A DNA stretch of 64,000 bases from Methylohalobius sp964654415 (lineage in GTDB: Bacteria > Pseudomonadota > Gammaproteobacteria > Methylococcales > Methylothermaceae), in NCBI GenBank assembly GCA_964654415.1, contig CAZZIP010000001.1, forward strand, positions 287,003 to 351,002. Reading direction: 5' to 3'. Within the stretch, counting starts at the first letter, position 1. Every line of letters begins with the position of its first letter. The notes under the pieces are model-generated. The model saw only the letters and a list, made by a program, of their open reading frames with translations, ran no database searches and was not told the origin of the DNA. Position numbers and translations under genes: made by a program. This document shows, piece after piece, positions 34,101-42,019 of this stretch.

Positions 34101-34972
34101 ATGGCTCCCTGTTCTAAGACGCGCCTGAGGTAGGCGCCATAGCCGTTACTTTTGAATTGTTCCGCCTGCTGCGCCAACTGCTTGGCGTCGATCCAACCCT
34201 GAGCATAGGCGATCTCCTCGGGGCAGCAGATTTTGAGTCCCTGGCGCTCCTCGATGGTCTGGATGAATTGCGAGGCCTGCATCAGGGATTCGTGGGTGCC
34301 GGTGTCGAGCCAGGCGATGCCGCGGCCTAGCTTCTCCAGATGGAGCTGGCCTTGGGCCAGATATAGGGCGTTGAGATCGGTGATCTCTAGCTCGCCACGG
34401 GCAGAGGGCCGTAGGGATCGAGCCAAGTTGCAGACTTGTTCGTCGTAGAAATAGATGCCGGTTACCGCCCAGTGGGATTTGGGGTGAAGGGGTTTTTCTT
34501 CCAGTCCGATCACTTTGCCCTGAGAGTCGAACTCGGCCACTCCGTAGCGCTGCGGGTCTTTGACCCAGTAGCCAAACACGGTGGCACCTGGACGGCGGCT
34601 AGCGCTCCTTAGGATTTCGGTCAGACCGTGGCCGTAGAAGATGTTATCCCCCAGAACCAGGCAGCATGGGTTCTGTTTGATGAAATCCTCGCCGATCAGG
34701 AATGCTTGGGCAAGCCCGCCGGGATGAGGCTGGACCGCATAATGCAGCTCGATGCCCCATTGGCGGCCGTCGCTGAGCAGGCGTTTGAACAACGGGGCGT
34801 CATGCGGAGTGGTGATCACTAAGATTTCGCGGATCCCGGCCAACATTAGAGTGGCCAGGGGATAGTAGATCATCGGTTTGTCGTAAATCGGCAGGAGTTG
34901 CTTGCTGACTGCGTGGGTGAGTGGATACAGCCGGGTACCTGAGCCACCGGCGAGGATGATGCCTTTCCTCAT
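34094..34972 (-). CDS. rfbA: Glucose-1-phosphate thymidylyltransferase
   Basis: A 292-residue nucleotidyltransferase making dTDP-glucose. MRKGIILAGGSGTRLYPLT is the nucleotide-binding start; QLLPIYDKPMIYYPLATLMLAGI and LVLGDNIFYG (Asp for metal) follow. An in-frame extension lies inside rfbB, but ATG at 34972 overlaps the rfbB stop by four bases and starts at the conserved domain. Confidence 0.97.
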   Translation of the reverse strand: MRKGIILAGGSGTRLYPLTHAVSKQLLPIYDKPMIYYPLATLMLAGIREILVITTPHDAPLFKRLLSDGRQWGIELHYAVQPHPGGLAQAFLIGEDFIKQNPCCLVLGDNIFYGHGLTEILRSASRRPGATVFGYWVKDPQRYGVAEFDSQGKVIGLEEKPLHPKSHWAVTGIYFYDEQVCNLARSLRPSARGELEITDLNALYLAQGQLHLEKLGRGIAWLDTGTHESLMQASQFIQTIEERQGLKICCPEEIAYAQGWIDAKQLAQQAEQFKSNGYGAYLRRVLEQGAMW

Positions 34973-36036
34973 ACTGCCCTCCCCAAGCGTTCGCGTCGAT
35001 AGCTGCCGTCGGTGACTCTTTGGCACCAGTCCTGATTATTTAGATACCAGTGGACCGTTTTTGCTAAGCCAGTGGCGAAGCTTTCCTTAGGACGCCAGCC
35101 TAGTTCGCGCTGGATTTTGCTGAAGTCGATGGCATAACGCAGGTCGTGACCGGGACGGTCGGCGACGAAAGTGATCAGCCGCTGGTGGGGACGATGGGGG
35201 GAATCCGGCAGGAGTTCGTCGAGGATGTGGCAGATAGTCGTGACTACCTCGAGGTTGGTCTTTTCGCTGCCACCGCCGATGTTGTAGACCTCGCCGGGCC
35301 GACCGGCTTCGAGCACCCGTTCGATCGCCCGGCAGTGGTCTTCCACGTAAAGCCAGTCGCGGACATTCAAGCCGCTGCCGTAGACCGGCAGGGGTTTGCC
35401 TTCTACAGCGTTGAGGATCATGAGCGGGATGAGTTTTTCCGGGAACTGGTAGGGACCATAGTTGTTGGAGCAGTTGGTGGTCAGGGTGGGCAGGCCGTAG
35501 GTGTGATGGTAGGCGCGCACTAAGTGATCGGAGGCGGCTTTGGAAGCAGAGTACGGGGAGTTAGGACGGTACGGTGAGTCTTCGGTGAATTTTCCGGTAG
35601 GCCCCAAAGAGCCATAGACTTCGTCGGTCGAGACGTGGAGGAAACGGAAAGCGCGCCGTTCGTTCTCTGGCAATTGCCTGAAGTAGTGGCGGGCGGCTTC
35701 GAGGAGTTCGAAGGTCCCAACCACATTGGTCTGGATGAACTGCGCGGGGGAGTCAATGGAGCGATCGACGTGGCTTTCTGCAGCGAAGTTGATAATCGCT
35801 GTTGGGCGGTGCTCGCGTAACAGGCTTAGGACCTGCGCCCGGTCGCCGATCGAACCTTGGACGAAGACGTGGTTGGGATGATCCAACACCGCAGCCAAGG
35901 TGTCTAGGTTACCGGCATAGGTGAGCGCGTCGAGATTGACGATCCGCACTTTCCCCCGAGCGATCTGGCGCAAGACAAAATTGCCGCCGATGAAACCGGC
36001 GCCGCCGGTTACCAGCCAGGTGGTATTCAGGTTCAT
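34969..36036 (-). CDS. rfbB: dTDP-glucose 4,6-dehydratase
   Basis: A 355-residue short-chain dehydrogenase-fold enzyme. The NAD-binding GGAGFIGGNFV is at residues 11-21, AAESHVDRSI near 85, STDEVYG provides the Thr-Asp-Glu catalytic set, and YSASKAASDHLV supplies the Tyr-Lys pair. It overlaps the ABC permease stop by ATGA, showing translational coupling of sugar synthesis to the exporter genes. Confidence 0.97.
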   Translation of the reverse strand: MNLNTTWLVTGGAGFIGGNFVLRQIARGKVRIVNLDALTYAGNLDTLAAVLDHPNHVFVQGSIGDRAQVLSLLREHRPTAIINFAAESHVDRSIDSPAQFIQTNVVGTFELLEAARHYFRQLPENERRAFRFLHVSTDEVYGSLGPTGKFTEDSPYRPNSPYSASKAASDHLVRAYHHTYGLPTLTTNCSNNYGPYQFPEKLIPLMILNAVEGKPLPVYGSGLNVRDWLYVEDHCRAIERVLEAGRPGEVYNIGGGSEKTNLEVVTTICHILDELLPDSPHRPHQRLITFVADRPGHDLRYAIDFSKIQRELGWRPKESFATGLAKTVHWYLNNQDWCQRVTDGSYRRERLGRAV

Positions 36037-36833
36037 CCGCCTCTCCGTACCATCATGCCTCTGGAAGGGTCATAGCCCCATATGGCCAGAATCAAAAACA
36101 ACACCATGGTACCCAAAGTATAGAGAAAAGCATATGGATAGAACTGGCCATAGAGGGCGAAACGGATCAATTCCACCGCCTGGGAGAAAGGATTGTAATA
36201 GGCCAAAGTAGCTAGAAGCGGGCTGGATTCCTGAAGCCGCCAGAGGGGATAAAGAGCGGTGGAAAGAAAAAACATCGGAAAGATGACAAAATTCATCACG
36301 CCGGCGAAGTTCTCCAGTTGCCTGATGAATGAGGAGAGCAGCATCCCTAAGGCGCCAAGCATCAAACCGCTCAGGATCAGCGCCGGAAGCACCTGAAGGT
36401 AACCCAAGGGCGGCGGCTGGATTTCATACGCCCAGGCGATCGCCAAGAAGACATAAGCCTGGAGCATAGAGACTAAAGTACTCGCCAACAGCTTACAGGA
36501 AAGCAGATACCAGCGCGGCAGGGGGGCGGTGAGCAAAACGCGCATGCTGCCCATCTCGCGATCGTAAACCATCGACAGGGAGCTCTGCATGCCATTAAAC
36601 AGCAAGATCATCCCCGTCAGCCCTGGGGTGATGTATTCCTCGTAAAGGATATAAGTCTGATAGGGCGGGGTGACAGCGATTCCCAAAGTGGCGCGGAACC
36701 CGGCGGCAAAGATAAACAACCACACCAAAGGCCGCACTAAAGCGGCGATAAAGCGCCCACGCTGGTGAATGAAGCGAAGCAGTTCGCGGCCGATGATCGC
36801 CGAAGCAGCGTGCAAGTAGTGGCTCAGGCGCAT
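36033..36833 (-). CDS. ABC-2 type permease of the PQQ alcohol dehydrogenase-associated exporter
   Basis: A 266-residue permease with six hydrophobic helices of the ABC-2 type. YEEYITPGLTGMILLFNGMQSS and DREMGSMRVLLTAPLPRWYLL are typical. A 62-residue in-frame extension within the ATPase gene was rejected in favour of MRLSHYL, which overlaps the ATPase 3' end by 10 bases. Its neighbours identify it as the permease of the set that accompanies PQQ-dependent alcohol oxidation (PedC-like). Confidence 0.9.
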   Translation of the reverse strand: MRLSHYLHAASAIIGRELLRFIHQRGRFIAALVRPLVWLFIFAAGFRATLGIAVTPPYQTYILYEEYITPGLTGMILLFNGMQSSLSMVYDREMGSMRVLLTAPLPRWYLLSCKLLASTLVSMLQAYVFLAIAWAYEIQPPPLGYLQVLPALILSGLMLGALGMLLSSFIRQLENFAGVMNFVIFPMFFLSTALYPLWRLQESSPLLATLAYYNPFSQAVELIRFALYGQFYPYAFLYTLGTMVLFLILAIWGYDPSRGMMVRRGG

Positions 36834-37564
36834 GCCGAATTCTCCCCGGTCAGTACCTTGAAGGCTTCGGTCAGGGTGGTGACCTGCACCTGGCGGATAA
36901 CGCTGGTGACCGCTCCGGCGGCGCGAATTTTCCCCCGATGCAGGACGATCAATTCGTCGGAAGGTAAGACTTCGTCCAACAGGTGGGTAGCCCACAAAAC
37001 GCCGATGCCCTGCTCCCAACTCAGGCGGTGGAGGTAGTCCACCAGAGCCTGGCGGCTGGCAATGTCAAGCCCCACGGTCGGCTCATCTAGGAGCAACAGG
37101 CGGGGGCGGTGGAGAAGGGCGCGTGCGATCTCCACTCTTCTGCGGTAGCCGCCGCTTAAAGCGCGGATTTTGGTGTTGCGATACTCGGTCAGCCCCAACC
37201 GTTGCAGTTCCACTGCGATCCGCTGCTTCGCTTCGCTCGGCTTGAGGCCGTGGAGGGCAGCCGCATAGCGTAGATTTTGGAGCACGCTCAAATCCAAATC
37301 CAGGGTCGGTTGCTGGAATACTACCCCTAACTGAGCCAGTGCCTGGCTGGATTGGCGGCGATTGTCGAAACCGGCGATGCGGATACAGCCGGTAGGGCTG
37401 TCAAACAAGCGGGTGATCAAGTTAAACAAGGTGGTCTTGCCTGCCCCGTTGGGCCCTAGCAGGATAGCGCACTGACCCTGAGAGACGTTAAAGCTGACAT
37501 CGTCCAAGGCTGGTTTGCTGCCGTAGGCGAAACTGACGTGTTCGATTTCTAGCGCTTTAGTCAT
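36824..37564 (-). CDS. ABC transporter ATPase, PQQ alcohol dehydrogenase-associated
   Basis: A 246-residue ATPase. Walker A LLGPNGAGKTTLFNLI near residue 35, Q-loop GVVFQQPTLDLDLSV, signature RALSGGYRRRVEIARAL, Walker B LLLLDEPTVGLD and the H-loop WATHLLDE are intact. It belongs to the ABC-2 exporter type. Start MTKALEI is at 37564, overlapping the stop of the propeller gene by four bases. Confidence 0.93.
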   Translation of the reverse strand: MTKALEIEHVSFAYGSKPALDDVSFNVSQGQCAILLGPNGAGKTTLFNLITRLFDSPTGCIRIAGFDNRRQSSQALAQLGVVFQQPTLDLDLSVLQNLRYAAALHGLKPSEAKQRIAVELQRLGLTEYRNTKIRALSGGYRRRVEIARALLHRPRLLLLDEPTVGLDIASRQALVDYLHRLSWEQGIGVLWATHLLDEVLPSDELIVLHRGKIRAAGAVTSVIRQVQVTTLTEAFKVLTGENSACA

Positions 37565-38514
37565 GGTTTGACGGCTACCCCCCACGGGTAATGGCCCACG
37601 GCGATGGACTTTATCGGTTTGCGTTTTTCGGTATCAATTACGGTGATGTCATGGCTGGCGCCATTGGCAGTAAATAGCTTCTTGCCATCGCTGGAAAAAG
37701 CAAGATGCCAGACCCGCTTGCCGGTGAGTAGATAATCGACTACCTCAAGTTTTTGCGCGTCTACCACCGCCACCCGGTTGGCCGGCCCTAAAGCCACATA
37801 GCCATAACGGCGATTTTTGTCCACCACTACCCCCACTGGCTGCACTAAGGTCTGGGTGACCCCTGGTACTTTAAAACTTAGCTTCTTGACTATCTGCTTA
37901 CTGGCCACGTCGAGAATGGTTAAAGTGCTGCCGATTTCTGAAGTTACCCAAAGCTGATTGCTGTCGGCAGTAAAAGCTGCCGCCCTGGGTCTTGGATCCA
38001 CCAAGGTGTTGTGGACGACTTCTAAGGTTACTGGATCGATCCAGTGGACCATGTTGGTGGTCTCTGAGGTGCTCACCACCCACTGACCATCCGGGCTGAC
38101 CGCGATGCCTTCCGGCTCCACTCCGACTGGGATGGCCTTGATGGCTTGGCCGCTTTTGAGATCGATGACGGTTACCTGATTATCATCCTCGTTGGAGACG
38201 TACATGCGTTCGCCTTTCGGGTCCAAGGCAAAGGTTTCCGGGTCTTCGCCCGAGGGCAGGGTCCCGGTGACTTTAAAAGTGCCGGCGTCTAACACTTGGA
38301 TGGTATCGTCGTCGCTTACCGCCACGTAGATTTTGGCAAAATCGGGGCTGAGCTTGATGTCGCGCGGCCTGCGGCCAATTGGGACGGTTTGCTTTAAGGT
38401 GAGCGTGGCGCTGTCGACGACGGCCAAAGCATTGTCTTTTTCCAAGGTGACCAGCACCGTATCGGCGCTGGCGAGCAAAGAGAAGCCAGCCAAAATCACT
38501 GTTAAAAAACGCAT
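37561..38514 (-). CDS. YVTN beta-propeller protein, PQQ-associated
   Basis: A 317-residue secreted beta-propeller. A signal peptide (MRFLTVILAGFSLLASA) precedes seven or so repeats with YVTN-type units such as RMYVSNEDDNQVTVID and KLFTANGASHDITVID. Order and family match the beta-propeller that sits with the PQQ alcohol dehydrogenase ABC genes. A longer in-frame start at 38544 was rejected because it would bury the signal peptide. Function is unproven. Confidence 0.9.
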   Translation of the reverse strand: MRFLTVILAGFSLLASADTVLVTLEKDNALAVVDSATLTLKQTVPIGRRPRDIKLSPDFAKIYVAVSDDDTIQVLDAGTFKVTGTLPSGEDPETFALDPKGERMYVSNEDDNQVTVIDLKSGQAIKAIPVGVEPEGIAVSPDGQWVVSTSETTNMVHWIDPVTLEVVHNTLVDPRPRAAAFTADSNQLWVTSEIGSTLTILDVASKQIVKKLSFKVPGVTQTLVQPVGVVVDKNRRYGYVALGPANRVAVVDAQKLEVVDYLLTGKRVWHLAFSSDGKKLFTANGASHDITVIDTEKRKPIKSIAVGHYPWGVAVKP

Positions 38515-38525
38515 TTGTTTCTCCT

Positions 38526-39686
38526 TTAACGCTTTAAGGCGCATTCGGTCTCACGAGCATCATAGCCTAAAGTGTCCAGTTCGTTTGAAGGATGCAGAAA
38601 TCCCTCCAGCGGGGCGACCGCTACTACGTCGTAGGCGCTGGCCAGCAGGATGGGCTGGCGCAGTTGCCCGTCCCAGAGCCGAAACGACAGCGGCGCGCCT
38701 TTAAATCCGGGAAGCGCCAGTTGGTCGCTGAGCAAGTACTGCTGAATCGTGGCAAAGTCCGTGCTTTGGGTGCGGGTGGCGGCCTCGCCGATGGCGCGCA
38801 CTGCCAGCCAAGCAGCGTAGTCTTCCGGCTGCATCCAGCGCCCGGTGAGCTTTTTGAAGCGGTTTTGCAGCTGTACCGCCCCCCATTGCTCGTGAGCCGG
38901 ATGCCAGGCAGTGGCGATGAGCCCGTGCGTTCCGGCCACCGGCCGTGGCAACCAGGTGCGATAGGGGAAATAGGCGCCAAAAAGCCCTGCCTCGTCGGCC
39001 ACTAGCAAAACGTCGTAATCGACTCCTTGGGTGAACACGGCCACCTCGGATTCTGCAGTGCGGCGGGCATCGTAGGTGTGGGTCCAGGGTTTTTCAGCGA
39101 CGATTTTGAGGCCAAAGCGCTTAGCGCTGCGCTTGAGCGCCTGTGCAAACAACTGATCTTGCGGCAAAGCCCCAGGTACCAGGAACCACTCCTCCCAGCG
39201 TTTTTTCTTAAGATACTGGCCTAGGGCATCGGCGCGCATGGCGTGGCTGGGCAGAGTATGCAAGACATTAGCGCGGCAGTCTTTGCCACGTAAGCTATCA
39301 TCGTAAGCACCCACGTTGTACAGTAAACTACTTTGGGCTTCCGGCAGGTCGGCTAAAGCCAATAGTTTCTCTGCCGGCAAGTTGACTAAAACGTGGCGGA
39401 AGCCTTCCTTGTGCAAAAAATAAAACGCTTTTATTGGATCTTCGTCTTGCTTGATGACTGCTCCTAGTAAGCGAAAAGACTGGTTGGTAAATCGACCGGT
39501 GGTGTTGTTGTCCTCTATGCCCAGTTCAGCACCGCGTATTCCCAAATCTGGATACAGAGGCTCTAAATTGGCGGTAGCTGGCCTTAGATCCTCGCGCTCT
39601 TGACCTAAATAGGCGATAAACACCGTTTCGGCGTGGGCTGAGGCCAGGCTAACCAGCAGAAAGACGATGAGCTGATAGATCCACAT
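38526..39686 (-). CDS. Periplasmic substrate-binding protein, PQQ alcohol dehydrogenase-associated
   Basis: A 386-residue type I periplasmic binding-fold protein with a signal peptide (YQLIVFLLVSLASAHA, cleaved near residue 19). FIAYLGQEREDLRPATANLEPL and the long GAELGIEDNNTTGRF segment are typical of the binding protein of this ABC set. It is first of the seven-gene run ending in rfbC. Its ATG lies only 6 bp from the divergent ELM1-family start, so each promoter lies in the other's coding region or the starts are further in. Confidence 0.9.
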   Translation of the reverse strand: MWIYQLIVFLLVSLASAHAETVFIAYLGQEREDLRPATANLEPLYPDLGIRGAELGIEDNNTTGRFTNQSFRLLGAVIKQDEDPIKAFYFLHKEGFRHVLVNLPAEKLLALADLPEAQSSLLYNVGAYDDSLRGKDCRANVLHTLPSHAMRADALGQYLKKKRWEEWFLVPGALPQDQLFAQALKRSAKRFGLKIVAEKPWTHTYDARRTAESEVAVFTQGVDYDVLLVADEAGLFGAYFPYRTWLPRPVAGTHGLIATAWHPAHEQWGAVQLQNRFKKLTGRWMQPEDYAAWLAVRAIGEAATRTQSTDFATIQQYLLSDQLALPGFKGAPLSFRLWDGQLRQPILLASAYDVVAVAPLEGFLHPSNELDTLGYDARETECALKR

Positions 39687-39692
39687 AGAATC

Positions 39693-40811
39693 ATGAGCAG
39701 AGCAGTTGGAAATTATACTCGATCAGAACAGGCTTTCGCGCCTTTGGTTTGGCTGCTGTGCGGCCACAAACTCGGCGATAACCTGCAACTTATGGCTTTG
39801 GCTGAAGTTCTAGGGTGGCCGCATGCAGTCAAGCGTTTAAAGTATCGGCCTTATGAGCTCTTGCTAGGCCGCATAGGAGCGACGCTGCTCGGGATAGACC
39901 GAAAACGAAGCGATCCTTTGCTTCCCCCCTGGCCGGATTTGATCTTGACTGCCGGCCGTCGCAACGAGCCGGTGGCGTTGTGGATCCGCAAGCAGGCGGC
40001 CAAGATAGGTCAAAAGGTGCGCATCGTGCATTTAGGAAGGCCGTGGGCAAAACTTGGTGCTTTTGACTTGATCGTGACCACACCGCAGTATTTTTTACCG
40101 CCGCTTGCCAACGTGCTCACGAATGCTTTTCCCCTGCACGCCTTGACGGAGGAAAAACTTAAGCAGGCAGCGCAATATTGGGGCGCGAAAATCTCCGTGC
40201 CTGGGCCGTATCTTGCCCTCTTGGTCGGTGGCTCTAGCGGACCTTATATTTTCGATGCCAAGATAGCCACCGTTTTGGCTCAGCAAGCGAGCGAATTGGC
40301 CAAAAGAAAAGGCGCTTCGCTCCTGGTGACCACCAGTGCCAGAACCTCGCAAGAAGCAGCGCACGCGCTCGCTAAAGCAATTGCAGTGCCGGCAGAGATC
40401 CACGTTTGGCAGCCAGGTAAGGAAAATCCTTATCTTGGTTACCTTGCTTTAGCCGATGAGATCATCGTCACCGGAGACAGCATGTCGATGTTGGCTGAAG
40501 CGTGCTTTACCGGCAAGCCGGTGCACATCTTCCCTTTTGGCAGCGGGCGCTGGGCTATGCGCCTTAAGGCCCAGCTTCCTCCGTCACCGCGCCCGTGGTG
40601 GGATAAGGAAAAGCTCCGCGCCCTGCGCAGCGCTTTGGGCTTGACTCTGGCGCCGCGCCGTTTAAAACGCGATATCCGTTGCATCCTCTGGGCAGCCATA
40701 GAATCCGGGCGGGCGGTATGGTTGGGAGAAGAGCCGCGCAAACTCGCTCCTTTACCCTTGGACGAACTCGCTAAGACCGCCGATCGAATCAAAGCCCTGC
40801 TAACAGGCTAA
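39693..40811 (+). CDS. ELM1-family (mitochondrial fission ELM1-like) protein
   Basis: A 372-residue protein of the ELM1 family. VWLLCGHKLGDNLQLMALAEVLGW near residues 18-41, TAGRRNEPVALWIRK, and EIIVTGDSMSMLAEACFTGKPV are characteristic. The fold resembles GT-B glycosyltransferases, and the bacterial function is undetermined. The first 15 residues are not typical, so a TTG around residue 18 may be the true start. It ends 12 bases inside the convergent dehydrogenase gene. Confidence 0.85.
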   Translation: MSRAVGNYTRSEQAFAPLVWLLCGHKLGDNLQLMALAEVLGWPHAVKRLKYRPYELLLGRIGATLLGIDRKRSDPLLPPWPDLILTAGRRNEPVALWIRKQAAKIGQKVRIVHLGRPWAKLGAFDLIVTTPQYFLPPLANVLTNAFPLHALTEEKLKQAAQYWGAKISVPGPYLALLVGGSSGPYIFDAKIATVLAQQASELAKRKGASLLVTTSARTSQEAAHALAKAIAVPAEIHVWQPGKENPYLGYLALADEIIVTGDSMSMLAEACFTGKPVHIFPFGSGRWAMRLKAQLPPSPRPWWDKEKLRALRSALGLTLAPRRLKRDIRCILWAAIESGRAVWLGEEPRKLAPLPLDELAKTADRIKALLTG

Positions 40812-41720
40812 AATCGCCTCGGCTTGCTCGATGGCAGCCCGGACTGAGGCAGCCGCTCGCTGGAAGGCGGAGATTTCCTCTTGGTTGAACTCGGGGTGTA
40901 AGATTCTTGTCACTCCCGGGCGGCCGATGACTACCGGTAAGCTCAGGCAGACGTCGCTGACTCCGTAGAAGCCATCGATCAGCACACTGACAGGCATGGT
41001 CCGCTTGCTATCGAAGGCGACCGCTTCGATGATCATGGCCGCCGCTAAAGACACGGCGAAATTGGTGTAGCCTTTGTAGGAAAACACCCGATAGCCGGCG
41101 GCGACCGCCTCTTGGAACATTTTCCGGCGGCTTGCGTTGTCGACGATGTGCTCGCCGCCTGCTTGGGCTTGGCTTAAGCAAGGAAATTGATGATCGCCGT
41201 GCTCGCCTAGGATATAAGCCCTTAAGTCTTCAGGGTGAATGGCCACTTCTTCAGAGAGCATGGCGCGGAACCTGGCCGAATCGACTAGGGTGCCGGTTCC
41301 GATCACCCTGGCGGGGGGAAAGCCGGAAAATTTCAAGGAGAAATACGTCAAGACGTCTACCGGGTTAGAGACGACGACAAGCACCGCGTTCGGGCTTAAG
41401 GCCGCAATCTGAGGGATCAGCTCCTGAAACAGCTTAACGTTACCTTCCAGCAGCTCCAGGCGTGATTTAAGCCCTGAGGGAGTCGGTACCGAGGCGCACA
41501 AGGCGATCAGGTCTGAGCCGCAAGTGGCGCTTAAATCGCCATAGTAGACCTCAAATGGGCGGTCCAGGAAAGACATCGCGTGGCGCAGGTCATAAGTATC
41601 GCCCTGGGCGATTTGGAGTCTTCGGCTGACTAAGACCAGTTCGTTACACAGGCCTTTTAAAGCGATGGTATACGCCAGGGTGCTGCCGACCCGGCCGATG
41701 CCGACGATGGAGATTTTCAT
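40800..41720 (-). CDS. Lactate/malate dehydrogenase-family protein with atypical specificity loop
   Basis: A 306-residue NAD-dependent 2-hydroxyacid dehydrogenase. The Rossmann motif is GIGRVGSTLAY; VVVSNPVDVLTY, GTGTLVDSARFR and ILGEHGDHQFP with the catalytic His are preserved, as is the substrate-binding Arg in SGLKSRLELL. The specificity loop, normally AGAPQKPGETR in LDH or with Arg in MDH, is ASVPTPSGLKSR: Thr replaces Gln/Arg and there is one extra residue. The substrate may therefore be neither lactate nor malate. A 102-residue in-frame upstream extension is AT-rich junk and was excluded. Confidence 0.88.
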   Translation of the reverse strand: MKISIVGIGRVGSTLAYTIALKGLCNELVLVSRRLQIAQGDTYDLRHAMSFLDRPFEVYYGDLSATCGSDLIALCASVPTPSGLKSRLELLEGNVKLFQELIPQIAALSPNAVLVVVSNPVDVLTYFSLKFSGFPPARVIGTGTLVDSARFRAMLSEEVAIHPEDLRAYILGEHGDHQFPCLSQAQAGGEHIVDNASRRKMFQEAVAAGYRVFSYKGYTNFAVSLAAAMIIEAVAFDSKRTMPVSVLIDGFYGVSDVCLSLPVVIGRPGVTRILHPEFNQEEISAFQRAAASVRAAIEQAEAILAC

Positions 41721-41854
41721 AGCGTTAATATTAGACGGGTTTATAGGCGTGTGGACGCAAAAATTAAAATATAAAGTTTGACTTCGTGTGACGTACCTGC
41801 CTAATTTCCCTTGGAACTTCGAACGGGTTATCTGAATGCCAAAGTTGGTTCCGT

Positions 41855-41882
41855 TTGATATTCCCGGCTTGATATTCCCGGC
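41855..41882. repeat. Two tandem copies of a 14-bp unit in an intergenic region
   Basis: TTGATATTCCCGGC occurs at 41855-41868 and 41869-41882 in the 299-bp gap (41721-42019) between two minus-strand genes. The gap is AT-richer than its flanks; I see no gene in it. Confidence 0.9.
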
Positions 41883-42019
41883 AAAGATCGCGCTGGTAAA
41901 GCGCAGTTTTCTGCAGATAGCCGATCCAATGGACCGCAGTCCAGGACACCGATACTCAAGTATCTGTAAAACTGCAAAAGCGTGCCTAAAGCAAAACGCA
42001 GGTTGTTTATTTGCGCTAG

